A DNA stretch of 64,000 nucleotides from Euborellia annulipes (GCA_023213315.1 JAKCPI010005171.1:62001-126000), one strand, 5' to 3'. Positions 32,081 through 43,764 are shown, counted from the stretch's first letter. Notes: a model not told the origin generated them from the letters alone. A program made the numbers and translations.

Positions 32081-32282
32081 GTAAGTGTTTTTCTTTCAAA
32101 AAAATAATCAAAAATTATTATTTTTAACAATAATTTTATTACCATATTTAAATACAGTGAGAATTTAGCTGGATATATAGTATATCTATTTAGATAAAAA
32201 TATTCATTTCTTGGCAATAATTTAAAGAAATTTGATAAAATAAATGAAACTTTAAACTGGATACTATTTATATCTAAAGGAC

Positions 32283-32667
32283 TAGGGTCCGACCGAAACA
32301 AGATTTTCAGCCGAAACCGAAACCGAATTTCTACCTCAATCTTAGTTTCGGCCGAAACCGTAACCGAAACCGAAACTTGTATTTACTATCAGGGGCGTAT
32401 ATAGAAATTTTTTCTGAGGGGGGGGCCCGCGGAACCTTTCCCCTTTTTGCGGACTCTTAAGATTTCCGCCTTGCGGGAAAATTTTTTCCTCAAGTGCAAA
32501 TCATTTGACCTTTTTTATTTATTTATTTATTATATATATTTTTTATGCGTGCGATTCTCATCCCATCTTTTCAGACTCAGGTTTCGGCCGGCCGAAAGTT
32601 TCGGCTAATTTTTGACCGAAACCGAAACCAGAATTTTTGGCCGAAACCGAATTTCGGCCGGTTCCTA
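32283..32667. mobile_element. hAT-type element nested in P-like element
   Basis: Ends TAGGGTCCGACCGAAAC and (inverted) TAGGAACCGGCCGAAAT. TAAAGGAC at 32275-32282 and 32668-32675 is a perfect 8-bp TSD. Both ends hold CCGAAA-type short repeats. From 32393 (CAGGGGCGTATATAG) it carries the left end of the MITE family found whole at 38458. Confidence 0.85.
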
Positions 32668-33223
32668 TAAAGGACATTTAAGTTATCCAATTGAAAATTT
32701 ATATTCAATTATTACAGTTGCAGACAGGGGCGGCGCGCCCACTAGGCGAACTAGGCGGTCGCCTTTGTCATAAATCAAGTACAAAGAAAATAAAAAAATT
32801 TCTATAATACATTTTTAATATTAAGTAATTTTAATTTTATATTTAACATTAAATATCACATATATACATTAAATGATACCTATACTATGAATATTTTTGG
32901 GTTCATTTATTTTTAGACTGTATCATAGTTATAAAATAATAGCTTGTGCTCACTTATTTTTTACAAAATAAAATTCACTTTTAATAAAATAAACATATTT
33001 AAAAGTGATCATATTTGTTTTGTTTTTATTTTCATAAAATCTGTTAATATAAGCAAACAAAACTGTGATTTACCCTCTACTCCGCATAGCAAACTTACTT
33101 ATCTGCCCGCCACGTGACGTCATGCGCAGAGTAGGACGAGTTTTCACTCCGAAGTGGACATACCTTGTTTTTTTGTATCATGATGCACATGTGCAGTTAA
33201 CACTGCAGTTAATTCAAAAAGTA

Positions 33224-33905
33224 AAAATCTGGTGTGACTGGCGCACAGCACACAACTTTCTCTTACCTTCGGTAATCGAAAGTTGTGTTCTGCGCTTGTC
33301 ACACCAGATTTTTTGTGTCGACATATATTTAGTTCCCGACAGTACGGAACATTTGAATTCAGATGTAAAATTTATAAGTATGGGAAAATATTTATATTTT
33401 GTTACCATGGCAACCATTTCTCCTATCTTCCCTATGAAATACAAGAGTAAAGTGGTCTTCAGAAGATTTCAATTGCAAAATGAGAATATACATTTTAAAG
33501 AAAATCTAAAAATTAATTGATTTTTGAATTTTAAAAAAAATCGTTGGAGCAAATTTTGAGAAAATCGAAAAAAACTGAAAAAATACATCAGTAAAGTACT
33601 AGTACTCTTTGGCCGATTTTGATTAAAAGCTTATTTTTCCGGTCCCGGGGGGTGTTTAACTTAAATATAAAATTTCAACCTCGTAGCTCAATTCCTTCAT
33701 CCTTAAAATTGAACACACACCCACCCACCCACCCACCCACACACCCACACACCCACAGACAGACCATGTCGCGAAAACCACTTTTTTGGATTCAGGGGAC
33801 CTCAAAACGTGAAGATCCATCAAAATCTCGACATCGAATTTTTGACATGAATCCAATACTTTCTCTCTATATATATATTACATATATACATAGGTAAGAG
33901 AAAGT
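33224..33905 (-). mobile_element. HN element, full length
   Basis: Near-identical to the other young copies, with a CCCACC/ACACCC microsatellite at 33714-33762. It lies about 30 bp beyond the P-like element's right TSD. The 151-residue open frame (33065-33520) runs from the P-like end into HN and is not a gene. Confidence 0.85.
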
Positions 33906-33975
33906 AACAAATTGGACTTTTATTGTTCTTTTTTTTACTTCTCTGATAAGGCCTTATTATAATCTCTAAATATAT

Positions 33976-34600
33976 GGGGGTTCAGGAGCGACGTCTAAAC
34001 GTACTTAAAAAAAAAAAAAAACTAGACTATTATAAGGAATTTTTCAATGCATTTTTTTTTTAAATGAATTAAATTCATAAGAGATTATTGGGACATCGAG
34101 CTATAATTTTTTTAATGATTTATTAAAAAATTATCGTAATTAATTTTTTTGTTATCAAGCAAATACAAAAAAACAATCTGTCCCAATAATCTTTAATTGT
34201 TTTTAAATTTAAGAATGAATTTATTGTTATTATTAATCACATATTAATTAAGAAATTTTTAAAATAAGCTTAGATGATTTATTTACAAATCAACTGTCAA
34301 ATTAGTTCAGCATTCTTGCAATAGATGGCAGGCTAGTCGATATAGTATTAGCCTATATCTGGCCTATATTTATATATTTTTATGCTTTTATAAAAGATAC
34401 ATCATATATAATAACATTTATAAAGTATTTATTGTTAAAAGATCAATGAAAATTAAACAAATACATTAAATATTATTAGCTACCAATCTGACATCTCTTG
34501 GCAAATTTTTGAATTACTTGATATTTGGGCATACTTTTCATGACACACAACGCCATCTTATCGGGAAAAACATGCGTAACACCTTCGGTCCCGTTCCCCC
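33976..34600 (-). mobile_element. D element copy 4
   Basis: GGGGGTTCAGGAGCGACG to GTTCCCCC with TTAA on the right (34601-34604). The left flank is ATAT, so one TSD copy has mutated or been lost. Internal hairpin and TCTAAGCTT-type centre intact. Confidence 0.85.
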
Positions 34601-34604
34601 TTAA

Positions 34605-35511
34605 CTGACAAAGGTTTTGAAATCGTTGTTAGCTATCTAATATTTATTGAATAATAATCATGAATAGAGATTTTCATTCCCTTTCTATTGATACATATAA
34701 AATATTTTTCTATCTATTTTCATTTACGTGTTATAAACATCGCATATCGAAATTCTCCACCATGTGTCGTTAAAAAGAAGTTATTTCTCTTCGTTTAAAA
34801 ATGACGCAGCACGTCTCTCTCTCTCTCTTTTTTTTTTTTTTTAATAAAAGAGGTATAGCAGCATCTCTCTTCTATTGATGGATTGATTGTCGTGTCTGAA
34901 ATTACAATTAGCTAACGCCTATTTGACAAGAAAAAAACATAAGCAATGAATGCCTTTGTAGAAATAAACTCCCTCTAGTGGGGGGGGGGAAGGCTCTTAA
35001 ATTAATCGATTCATTTAAGGCAGCAACCTTTGTGAGAGAGATCCAATTAATTTAGCTGTCATAGTGAATGAGCCTTTTTGCTTTCCCCTACCTACATTTA
35101 ATGTAATTACCGGCTGCGGGAAATGTATTTATATTTTTATATGATAATAAAATAAATTTCTAACCGATCGAAACAACTTTGTCGATTAATTTAATTAAAA
35201 TTAACCTTATAAACTTAAAACAATAATTTGACAACACTGTAAAAAATCTGGGGAGCACAATAACTTTAAAAAGGGGGGACTTAGCCCAAAAAAAGGTTAG
35301 TAGGGGGAGGGCGCAAATTAGACACTTGCCACAGGCGCTTCATACCCTTGTTACGCCACTGGGAATTTTAGAATTCCCACACTGCTTTCGAAAAAATACA
35401 ATTTTTAACGAAAATTACTATACAATGTATGTAAAATTACAATACATCTTTAAGGTTCAGTAAATCCGGAATGAGCAACGCAGCTAGTCGTTTTTTCAAT
35501 TTTTATTTAAA
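34605..35511. other. No gene recognised
   Basis: AT-rich spacer with a CT run (34814-34828), a poly-G run at 34980-34989 and a hAT-type right end TTGTTACGCCACTGG at 35348-35362 whose left partner was not found. Confidence 0.4.
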
Positions 35512-35740
35512 CATAAAGTGCCAGGGCCAACGTTTCGGTCACATATAGGACCATCATCAGGGCCAAGCCATTGTCAATTTATTGATCCTCTTGATCATAT
35601 TGGCCAAAGAAATTATTAACAATTTGATCATTGGATTTGTTGTATTATTAATAATTCCTTTGGCCAATATGATCAAGAGGATCAATAAATTGACAATGGC
35701 TTGGCCCTGATGATGGTCCTATATTCAAACATACTCTATT
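35512..35740. mobile_element. Fold-back with hammerhead-like core
   Basis: Arms about 35548-35622 and 35660-35725 (CCATTGTCAATTTATTGATC and complement). The minus strand at 35530-35560 reads CTGATGATGGTCC...TGACCGAAACG, in which GGTC/GACC can pair as stem II. Boundaries are not resolved. Confidence 0.6.
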
Positions 35741-35823
35741 TTTCGAAGAAAATTATAATTAAAAATTTTTTTTTTTTTGACGTGACGTCTTACAAATCAT
35801 GTGTCTATAGTAGAGGTTAGGGA

Positions 35824-35991
35824 GGCATGCACGAAAAAGTTTATCGGCTTGAATAACTCCTCTGTCTTAAGAGGTATAATTATGAGAAATATACGGTTAG
35901 AAAGAATGAGTTTTCAGCTAAAGATTTCACCATTTATTTTTTTCCTATCATTTTATTTTATCCCGCCGCGGTAAATTTTAATTTGAAAGTT
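35824..35991 (-). repeat. Interspersed repeat H, copy 2
   Basis: Inverted match to 888-1055, including GAATAACTCCTCTGTCTTAA and AAATATACGGTTAGAAAGAA. Confidence 0.65.
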
Positions 35992-36724
35992 TTTATTGTA
36001 AACATTTGAACGCATAAATTTGTAAATTTAGTAGATAAATGCATAGTAGTTATCAGTTGCAAGGGAAATTTGTAAATTTAGTATTCCAAAACACTAAAAA
36101 TATTTTTTTTTTTACAGTGCAGCTAAAAAACCAGCAAAACAAAAAAAAAAAACAATAAACAAAGAATATTAATCAACAACTAGGTGGTGTGATTTAATTA
36201 AAAATTAAACTTAAATCCCGCAATTTCGTTAAAAAAAAAAAAAATCTGGCGTTATGAAGGATATAAAAAAAACAAATTGAGAGATTAATTTTAAGATTGC
36301 GATGATTGAGTGACCACACCTCTATTTTTAATTAATCCCCACAGGAGAGAGAGAGAGAGAGGTTATAAATAAATAACAACTTTTAGGGCGAAATCAAAAT
36401 TTCGGTCCAATTATTGTCGATTTTCAGGGCGTGGTCATGGAGGTGGGACCAGGGGGAGGGGAGGGGAGGGGAGGGAGGAGGGGGGAGTGTAATCGGCCGT
36501 GTGCTAATTCAATTCATCAAGGTGGAAATTAATAATACAAGTTAGGAGGAGGAGACAACGAACCGAGTATTTATGTAAATTGAATTGATGATGACGTTAA
36601 ATAATAATAATAATAATACGCTCCATTGGGATTGAATTGATTTCAGTTTTTTTTTTTTTAACGTTATCTATTAAATTGAGGTCTATTCTCTAAAAACAGA
36701 CGTTAAAATTTAAAATAAACAAAT
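35992..36724. other. No gene recognised; G-rich tract
   Basis: AT-rich sequence except for a plus-strand G-run cluster at 36446-36487 (GGGGGAGGGGAGGGGAGGGG type) with G-quadruplex potential, and AAT repeats at 36604-36618. Confidence 0.45.
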
Positions 36725-37969
36725 GGGTGTTAAAAAGTAATGTAAAAACAATCAGCGTTAAAAAATGCTATTCTCTAAACAAAGTTTTAACAGCGATGTT
36801 AACATGTTGCTTTTATTTCAAAGTTATCAAAATCCTTACTTTTTAGGTTAAAGACGCCATTTTTATTTTAAACACGACGTTAAAATATTAAAGCCACCTC
36901 CTAGACATGGCATTAATTTTTAATACTATTTACTAAATGTTAACGCTTTGGCTTTAAAGTTTTTGTTTATAGCTATTTGAGGCAATTTGTGATTGTGAAT
37001 AGCATTTTGTAACGCTGATTGTTTTTGCATTACACCAGCGGTTCCCAAACCGTGGGCCGCGGAGGAAAGATACAAATTATATATATTCATATAAAATTAT
37101 AGTTCCGGTATGACCAAGAGCTCGGTGGTTTTTTCTTTTGATAAAAAACTAAAAAGTAGAATACTTCAGTAAAGTAATAGTACTCAAAGTATCCCAAGGA
37201 CGAAATCTAGCTTAATTTATATTTAAAATATATTTTAAATTTCACGTACCAATTTTTGAAAAAATTAGAAAAAGTAAATCAGTAAAGTACTACTATGCGG
37301 GGTTTCCCAAAGACGAGATTAATTGTAATTTGTTTTTTATACGATAAATAGGAAATGTTTAAAATCTTAAAGAGACCGTTAAACAAAATTTCGAGAAAAA
37401 TGGAAAAAAAAAACTAAAAAAGTACACCGGTAAAATTCTAATATTCAAAATTTCCCAAAGATGAGACCTAGTATAATTTGTTTTCTTTACAGGAAAAAGT
37501 ATATATTTGAAAGAAATCGTTCATGCCAATTTGAAGAAAATTGTAAAAAAACAAAAAAGTACATCAATAAAGTACTAGTACTCAGTTTCCCAGAGACCGA
37601 TATCAAACGAAATTTGTTTTCTATACAGGAAATAGTAAATATTTAAAATTTGTAAGAAATCGTTCAAGATAATTTCGAGAAAAATGGAAAAAACTAATAA
37701 AGTACAAGAACCCGAATTTTTCCAAAGATGAGACCTAGCACAATTTAATATTGAGACCGGAAATATGTATATAGGCTATTTAAAATTTGAAAAAAATTGT
37801 TGGAACCGTTTTCGAGAACTGATGTGCTTACAAACAAACAAACATACATTGCTCTTTTAATAGTATAAGATATAGTGGTATGCTCTGGGCCTCAGAGTTT
37901 TTTTTTTACGGAAAAAGTGGGGCGCATATCAAAAAAGGTTGGGAACAACTGCATTACACTATTAACACC
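36725..37969. mobile_element. Fold-back element split by a hAT
   Basis: GGTGTTAAAAAGTAATG and AAACAATCAGCGTTA at the left (36726-36780) are inverted at 36984-37035 and 37960-37969 (TATTAACACC). The right arm is interrupted by the hAT element at CATTACAC. Confidence 0.7.
37036..37951. mobile_element. Non-autonomous hAT element, 916 bp
   Basis: Left end CAGCGGTTCCCAAACCGTGG; right end GGTTGGGAACAACTG is inverted. CATTACAC at 37028-37035 and 37952-37959 is an exact 8-bp TSD. The interior has four or five diverged repeats of about 110 bp, each with AGTAAAGTA-TA-TA and a TTTCCCAAAGA motif. No transposase frame. Confidence 0.85.
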
Positions 37970-38105
37970 TATAGGGGCTCGTTATTGTAACGGACTAGGG
38001 TGTCGACTTCTACAAAAAAGATCCCTGTTCAAACCCTGGGCGTGCGAGATTTTTTCATTAAATAAAAATATTTATTTATTGTAAACAAATCCTCAAGCAG
38101 GCCAG
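37970..38105 (+). mobile_element. SINE-C, truncated after head
   Basis: GGACTAGGGTGTCGACTTC, CCTGTTCAAACCC (B-box) and TTTTTCATTAAATAAAAA to AATCCTCAAGCAGGCC. The remaining 400 bp of body are absent. Confidence 0.65.
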
Positions 38106-38457
38106 GGTGGTTAAAAAAAACACTTTTTTAGATTCCCAGAAAAAATTAAATTTTATTATAGATGACAAATAAAGTTTAAAAATAATTAACTGTGATTGAT
38201 TTTTTTATTGTTCCATGTGTGAAGGATTATTTAGAATAATTACTTTGTCATCTATTTGACTGTACTGTATGAAAAGTAAAAACCATGACGAATGATGGCC
38301 TGCTAATAAATAAAATTGTTATTTGTCATCGTATCGTCTTGCCCCGCCACAAATAACCGCGTGCGATGCGAGAGAATCTCCGTTCATAATTAGTAAACTT
38401 TTGTTCATAGCATTGGGAATAGACTACCCTCTAAAGACACGAGGAAGTGTGGGAAGG

Positions 38458-38657
38458 CAGGGGCGTATATAAGGGGGGGGCGAGCCCCCCCCCCCCCCCC
38501 GAAATGTCTGCGCGGTCCCTTTTTCCGAACGGAAAAAAATTTTGGCTCCGCGCAAGAGAAAATGTTCCGCGGGCGGTAAAAATTTTGCGTCTCTAAAATT
38601 TTGGAAAATTTTTGAGATCAGGCCCCCCTCGAAAAAAAATTTCTATATACGCCCCTG
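38458..38657. mobile_element. hAT-type MITE, 200 bp
   Basis: CAGGGGCGTATATA and TATATACGCCCCTG are perfect 14-bp TIRs. Flanks TGGGAAGG (38450-38457) and TGGGGAGG (38658-38665) match at 7 of 8 positions. Partial relatives at 1150-1162 and 32393. Confidence 0.85.
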
Positions 38658-38770
38658 TGGGGAGGGGATGCATTCCTGTGTCCCGGTTGAAAATTTCAGA
38701 AATCTGGCTAGTCTACATATAGGGATTAAGAAAGTTAAAATTTTTCCAACAAAAATTAATGTAAAATATG

Positions 38771-39044
38771 GCCCTCGGGGCATGGCGTAGAGGTTAGCGT
38801 GCTAACCTCATATACCAAAACGTCGCGGGTTCGGACCCCAGGCAGTCCGATGATTTTATTTAAGCCACTTGGATACCAAATGGCTTAAATAAGAATGCCT
38901 GGACCCCATATATGTATATTAAATCAATAACGGTTATCGTAAATGTCTTATATGGCCTGAGTTGCCGAAAAGACTGTGTGAATGTGTGTGTGACTGTGAG
39001 TGTGAATGAGAAAAAAGTGTGAGTGTTAAAAAAAAAAAAAAAAA
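38771..39044 (+). mobile_element. SINE-B, full length with 13-bp TSD
   Basis: Best reference copy. AATGTAAAATATG at 38758-38770 and 39045-39057. Head GCCCTCGGGGCATGGCGTAG, TTAGCGTGC (A-box), GGGTTCGGACCCCAGG (B-box), hairpin ATTTAAGCCACTTGG/CCAAATGGCTTAAAT, tail domain TGGCCTGAGTTGCCGAAAAG, GT-rich stretch, poly-A. Pol III promoter boxes and poly-A/TSD fit a LINE-mobilised SINE. Confidence 0.9.
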
Positions 39045-39342
39045 AATGTAAAATATGAGTTTTTTTTTTTACAGAGAGAAAAGAGAAAGAAAAGATATTT
39101 ATAATATAAATACCATTTCAAAGAAATTATCTAATTGATTGAGAAAGATATAAAGTTAATTAGGCGGGACGAATGTGAGAACTGTTTAAGAAACGATTGG
39201 CGCCTGCTCACCTTCCCCCCCCTCCCCTCCCTCCACCCACTCTTTCATTCTGATTGTCGACGGCTAAAAATAGATTCGACAATAAAAATAATTTCCTTTC
39301 TTAATTTTCAAGTTTATTTTTTATTATTATTAAATAATTGAA

Positions 39343-41113
39343 TCTCAGCCAAAAACATCGGAGATGCAAAAAGGGGCGCCTCGCATTATTTTTGCCTAGC
39401 GTCGAGGTGAAATCAAAAAAATGCGCCTCGCTTTTCTGATTTATATAAAAGCGAGGAAATATTTTCACTTAAATAAAACCCCTACAGAATTTTATTTGTT
39501 TCATATATCCTCGCTTTTATATAAATCAGAAAAGCGAGGCGCATTTTTTTGATTTCACCTCGACGCTAGGCAAAAATAATGCGAGGCGCCCCCTTTTGCA
39601 TCTCCGATGTTTTTGGCTGAGATTTCACTTCTTTTTGTGAAATATTACATGAAAATATTATTTATTAATTTTTGTTTATTAAATATTAAGTTATCCCATG
39701 AATAGATCTTTTAATATGCATTCCAAACAGTAAAAATTAAATACATCGTTTGGTATCCATTCGAAACGATAAACATAGGATTTTGCCAAATTTTATAAAA
39801 TTTTAGGTTTTTTATTTTTGTTATGTTGGTAGATTGTAAATACTTCGTTTGGTATTCATTCGAAACGATAAACATAGGATTTCACCAAATTTTATAAAAT
39901 TTTACGTTTTTTATTTTTGTTATGTTGGTAGAATGTAAATACATCGTTTGGTATCCATTCGAAACGATAAACATAGGATTTCACCAAATTTTATAAAATT
40001 TTACGTTTTTTATTTTTGTTATGTTGGTAGAATGTAAATACATCGTTTGGTATTCATTCGAAACGATAAACATAGGATTTCACCAAATTTTATAAAATTT
40101 TAGGTTTTTTATTTTTGTTATGTTGGTAGATTGTAAATACTTCGTTTGGTATTCATTCGAAACGATAAACATAGGATTTCACCAAATTTTATAAAATTTT
40201 AGGTTTTTTATTTTTGTTATGTTGGTAGAATGTAAATACATCGTTTGGTATCCATTCGAAGCGATAAACATAGGATTTCACCAAATTTTATAAAATTTTA
40301 GGTTTTTTATTTTTGTTATGTTGGTAGCACTCCTTCTTATCACGTCAATCTATTTCTATCTGAATGGATCTATCCTAAAAAATTTTTGTTCCATTAGGGA
40401 TGAAAATTACTAATAATAATATATATGTTCCTAGATGACGTCATCAGGGAGCAAAATAGTTAGAATTGTCTTTTCGCCATGTTAAAGATAGGACAAATTT
40501 GAAATTTTGAATACCTCTCAAAAAGTCACTTTTGATCCAAAATGAAATTTTATATCAAAGGTATCGGGTTTTTGATAGTACCTATTTGTATTTTAAATTT
40601 CATCCAAATCGGTCCAGCAGGGAAACCTGTAGCTTTGTCTAAAAATTTGAAAATTGAAGAAAAGAATGAAAAAAAAAAAAGAAAAAAAAGAAAAAAAAAA
40701 AAAAAGGAAAAATAAGAGACTAACTTTTGACCTTCCGAAATCGGCAAAATCTCAACTTTGAGCCTCTGCCATTCTGTTTAGCACTGGAATTTTTTTTTGA
40801 ATTCGTGCTCAAAATAATCCTTATTTATTCTAGTTTAATATAAAAAAAATTTGGCTCCGATATCTTAAAACCTTTTTGAGATATTCGCCCAGAAAGAGAA
40901 AAGTTTCTCAAAAAAATTTTTTCACGTCCCTATCTTTTATTAAGGATTTAAAATCATTCTTGATAATATAGTCTAGGGACGACTCGTCCATCTAAATGCA
41001 ATGGGCCATTGGCATCTATTGGAATATCAACTAAATGGTAGTATTAAGAGTTTCTTTGCTTTCTTTTGCTTTTCACATGCTCGGCGACGAGTCGCTCCCG
41101 CGACTCTTGATTA
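39343..41113 (+). mobile_element. F element copy 2
   Basis: Same order as copy 1, direct orientation, 111 bp longer, mainly through one extra 99-bp unit. Palindrome 39343-39622, tandem units, body, terminal hairpin GAGTCGCTCCCGCGACTC. Very few differences from copy 1, so the copies separated recently. Minus open frame 40550-40747 is poly-A shadow. Confidence 0.8.
39735..40330. repeat. Tandem array, six 99-bp units
   Basis: Unit anchors (C-TCGTTTGGTAT) at 39744, 39843, 39942, 40041, 40140 and 40239. Units 2 and 5 share TACTTCG and GTATTCATT variants and a GATTGTAAA start, so the array grew by copying blocks of three units. Confidence 0.9.
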
Positions 41114-41576
41114 AATAAAATGAAAAATATTATTGTTTATAAGAACGATGAATCAAAATAAATTTGTTCCGATATTTGTGTGTTTAATCAAAACACTAGA
41201 TAGTGTACAGTTAATTTATATAAAAATTTTGTAAGCCAATGTAATAGGAAAAATGGAAAATTATTACTCTGAAAAAAAAAATGATATTAATATATAATAA
41301 ATAAATGTATTTAAGCAAACAGATCGCCTGCCAGAACTCAATAAAAAATCATCTAGGATCTTTTTATAAAATCTTCCATTATCTAAAAACATTTCCTTTA
41401 AAAAAAAAATAATAATAATAAACAGAAAATAAAAAGAATTCCCAGTAAAGATACTCACACGTGGTTCAAATATCTTTCTTAATAAACGCCCATAAAATAA
41501 TTTCTAATAGAACACTTGATTAAATTGTTTGATAATTTTCTAGTCAATTTTTTTTTTTTTTAAATAATAACTAGAC

Positions 41577-42038
41577 GCAAAGCCCCGCCTTCGGCGGGGC
41601 TTTCCTAGCCAGGGGGCTGCGCCCCCTGGACCCCCCTTGCTCGGCTTCCCTTTTCATTTTTATATATAGAGTTTATTTTAACGGTTACTTATTCATGAAC
41701 TTAAGATTTTTCGTGAATCATATCTTTTCCGGGACTCTCCCGGTACACAGACAAAAAAAAATTTACGCCGATATTTTAGAATTCAAAATGTAAATAAATA
41801 AAAAATCGTAAACATGGGTAAATATTTATATTTTGTTACCATGACAACTATTTCTCCTAATTTTTATTTTTTTCTTATTTTAACGGATAATTACTCATTA
41901 ACTTATTGTTATTTGTGAAACAAAACCTGTCCGGGACTCTCACAAACATACACAGAAAATTTCATCATAATTGGTTCAGTCGTTTAGGAGGAGTTCGGTC
42001 ACATACACACGTACAGAAGAATTATATATATAAAGATT
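41577..42038 (+). repeat. Interspersed repeat I with conserved 3' end
   Basis: Starts with a GC hairpin AAGCCCCGCCTTCGGCGGGG and ends TTCAGTCGTTTAGGAGGAG...ACACACGTACAGAAGAATTA...ATAAAGAT, which recurs at 54600-54810. The stretch 41766-41868 is an HN fragment inside it. The ending resembles 3' tails of LINE/SINE families in invertebrates; class uncertain. Confidence 0.55.
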
Positions 42039-42744
42039 AGCACCGGCCATGTTCTTGGCTTGGCTTGAAGGGAGTTGAAGAATTAATTAAATAAATTTCA
42101 ATATACCTGAGTCAAAGGTGATGGCAGGCGCTTCACGATATAAAATTTAATACTTGAAGACACATCACAATGAAAATTAAACTCACTGAACACATTTTAT
42201 TATTTTTTAAAGCACTAAATAAAATCACTTAATGAAAACGAACCGAACGGGTGGAGAATTGGAAGCCAGACTGATTGTTTGGACTTGTTCGCCGCTAGAG
42301 TGCTCTGGGTCTCTTTGTTTTTTTTTTTTTACTCTTTGAAGCAATTTTAAATTTGAAAAAAATTAAAATAATTTAATGAAAAAATTAATAATATGAAGAA
42401 AAAAATTATTGTATTAAATTATTTACAAATATTAATATCGCATTTGTATATATTATTATAAAAAAAAAAATAATAAAGTTCAATGAATACAAATACATTT
42501 TTATTTTTAACACGTGTAATTTAGGTAAAAATTTTATATGAAAACAATTTTATATGAAATAAAATATACTTGGAATTGAGAAAATTATTGTATTTATGAT
42601 AATAATTTATTTTAGCGAATAAATTTATTTGGTTCTCTTTTTGAAAGAAATATAGTATATTTTTGGTTATTTCATATCCTTGCCGCTAGAGCGAATTACT
42701 ATCGCTTTGTTTTTATTCTTGTACAAATGTTAAAATTTTGAATT
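42039..42744. other. No gene recognised
   Basis: Very AT-rich. CGCCGCTAGAGTGCTCTGGG (42290) and TTGCCGCTAGAGCGAATTAC (42682) repeat a short motif, perhaps marking ends of an unrecognised element. Confidence 0.35.
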
Positions 42745-43690
42745 CAAAAATCTGGTGTGACTGGTCGCCCAGCACACAACTTTCTCTTAGCTTCGAATGA
42801 TTGGTTATCTTCTTGCTTCCCTATACTACAATAAATTTATTAATCGGTTTCTTTTGGAAGGTCAAACAATTGAAGTGATTCCAGTCGTCACTTTAATTTT
42901 CATCGCTTTATCTTCTTTACGGTTAATCGAAATTTGTGTTTTGTGCTTGTCACACCAGACTTTTTGTGTCATGTATTTAGTTTCTGCCGATATATTTGAA
43001 TTCAAGGGAGTTCGAGGGTGGTGCAGGTGGTAACACACCGGGGTTTCAATAGACAGACCCGGGTTCGTCTATAAAGGGCAAATTTTTGATGAGAGGGCTG
43101 GTGTAGTGAGCTAGGATGTCGGCTTCTACAAAGTAGATCGCAGTTCAAATCCTTGGCGTGCGGGATTTTTTTTCATTAAATAAAAATATTTATTTAATGT
43201 AAACAAACCCTCAAGCAGGCACTGGATTGGAATATTGGATCTCACCACTATAGCCCCCAGGCAACTCTACGAGGAGAGGGAGTTGCTGTGACATCCCGTT
43301 CTGTGGAAGGGACGTAAGAAGATTCCCTCCCAGTGATGCATTCTTCGAAAGGAGTCGGTGCTGAGGGAGTCCCTCCTCGACTAATACATCCTCCCTAGCA
43401 TAGAAGAGGTTGGATATAAGGAACCAGGTGGGTATAACACGAAATAAGGATTAGTTCACTAGCTAGAGACCAGAGCAGGAGGAGGAGCTAGAGATAGGAA
43501 ATGATGTAACTTCACGGGGTGCCGGTAGATGACTACGGCCAGAGGCCGGCAGGGTTTGAGGTGTGTGTCTTCGTGCACGAAAGCACCTCGGGTAAATAAA
43601 CGGGGATCCCGATAAGAATTCAAATAATAATAATTAGAATTCAAGATTATTAGTATGGGAAAATATTTGTATTTTCTTACCATGCAGTGG
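42745..43690 (-). mobile_element. HN copy with two insertions
   Basis: The terminal hairpin is split at its loop by about 120 bp (42797-42916). HN then runs to TATTTGAATTCAAG, is interrupted by SINE-C, and resumes at AGAATTCAAGATTATTAG to CTTACCATG, where a hAT-type end CAGTGGCGTAACC (43685) follows. Confidence 0.7.
43007..43636 (+). mobile_element. SINE-C with extra tRNA-like head
   Basis: GAATTCAAG at 42998-43006 and 43637-43645 (9-bp TSD). 43085-43636 matches the copy at 4598-5150 end to end (CTGGTGTAGTGAGCTAGG, GTTCAAATCC, body, AATAATAATAAT). Before it, 43012-43080 looks like another tRNA head (GTGGTGCAGGTGGTAACACA, GACCCGGGTTCGTCT). Since the TSD encloses both, they moved together. Minus frame 43459-43683 is not a gene. 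Confidence 0.8.
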
Positions 43691-43764
43691 CGTAACCATG
43701 AAATTACTGATGAACTTATTTTGAAAATTTTGACTTAGACCACTTTCATAATAGCCATCTCGAC

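Larger units (their letters stand above)
31727..33182 (+). mobile_element. P-element-like DNA transposon, deleted
   Basis: Ends CATGATACAAGAAAACAAGG and, inverted, CATGATACAAAAAAACAAGG, with further paired subterminal blocks (GACGTCACGTGGC). Both start CATGAT, as in Drosophila P elements. ATGCACATG stands on both sides (31718-31726, 33183-33191); P elements give 8-bp TSDs, so one base may be shared. It contains a THAP first exon, then mostly non-coding DNA, a nested hAT (32283-32667) and another hAT-type end (32727). The catalytic exons are absent, so it cannot move by itself. Length without the hAT and its TSD is about 1,063 bp. Confidence 0.8.

Noticed and set aside
33065..33520. 151-residue open frame, the longest in the window
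   Set aside because: It starts in the end of the P-like element and runs into the HN terminal hairpin and interior. The same peptide appears at other HN copies on both strands, with different starts.
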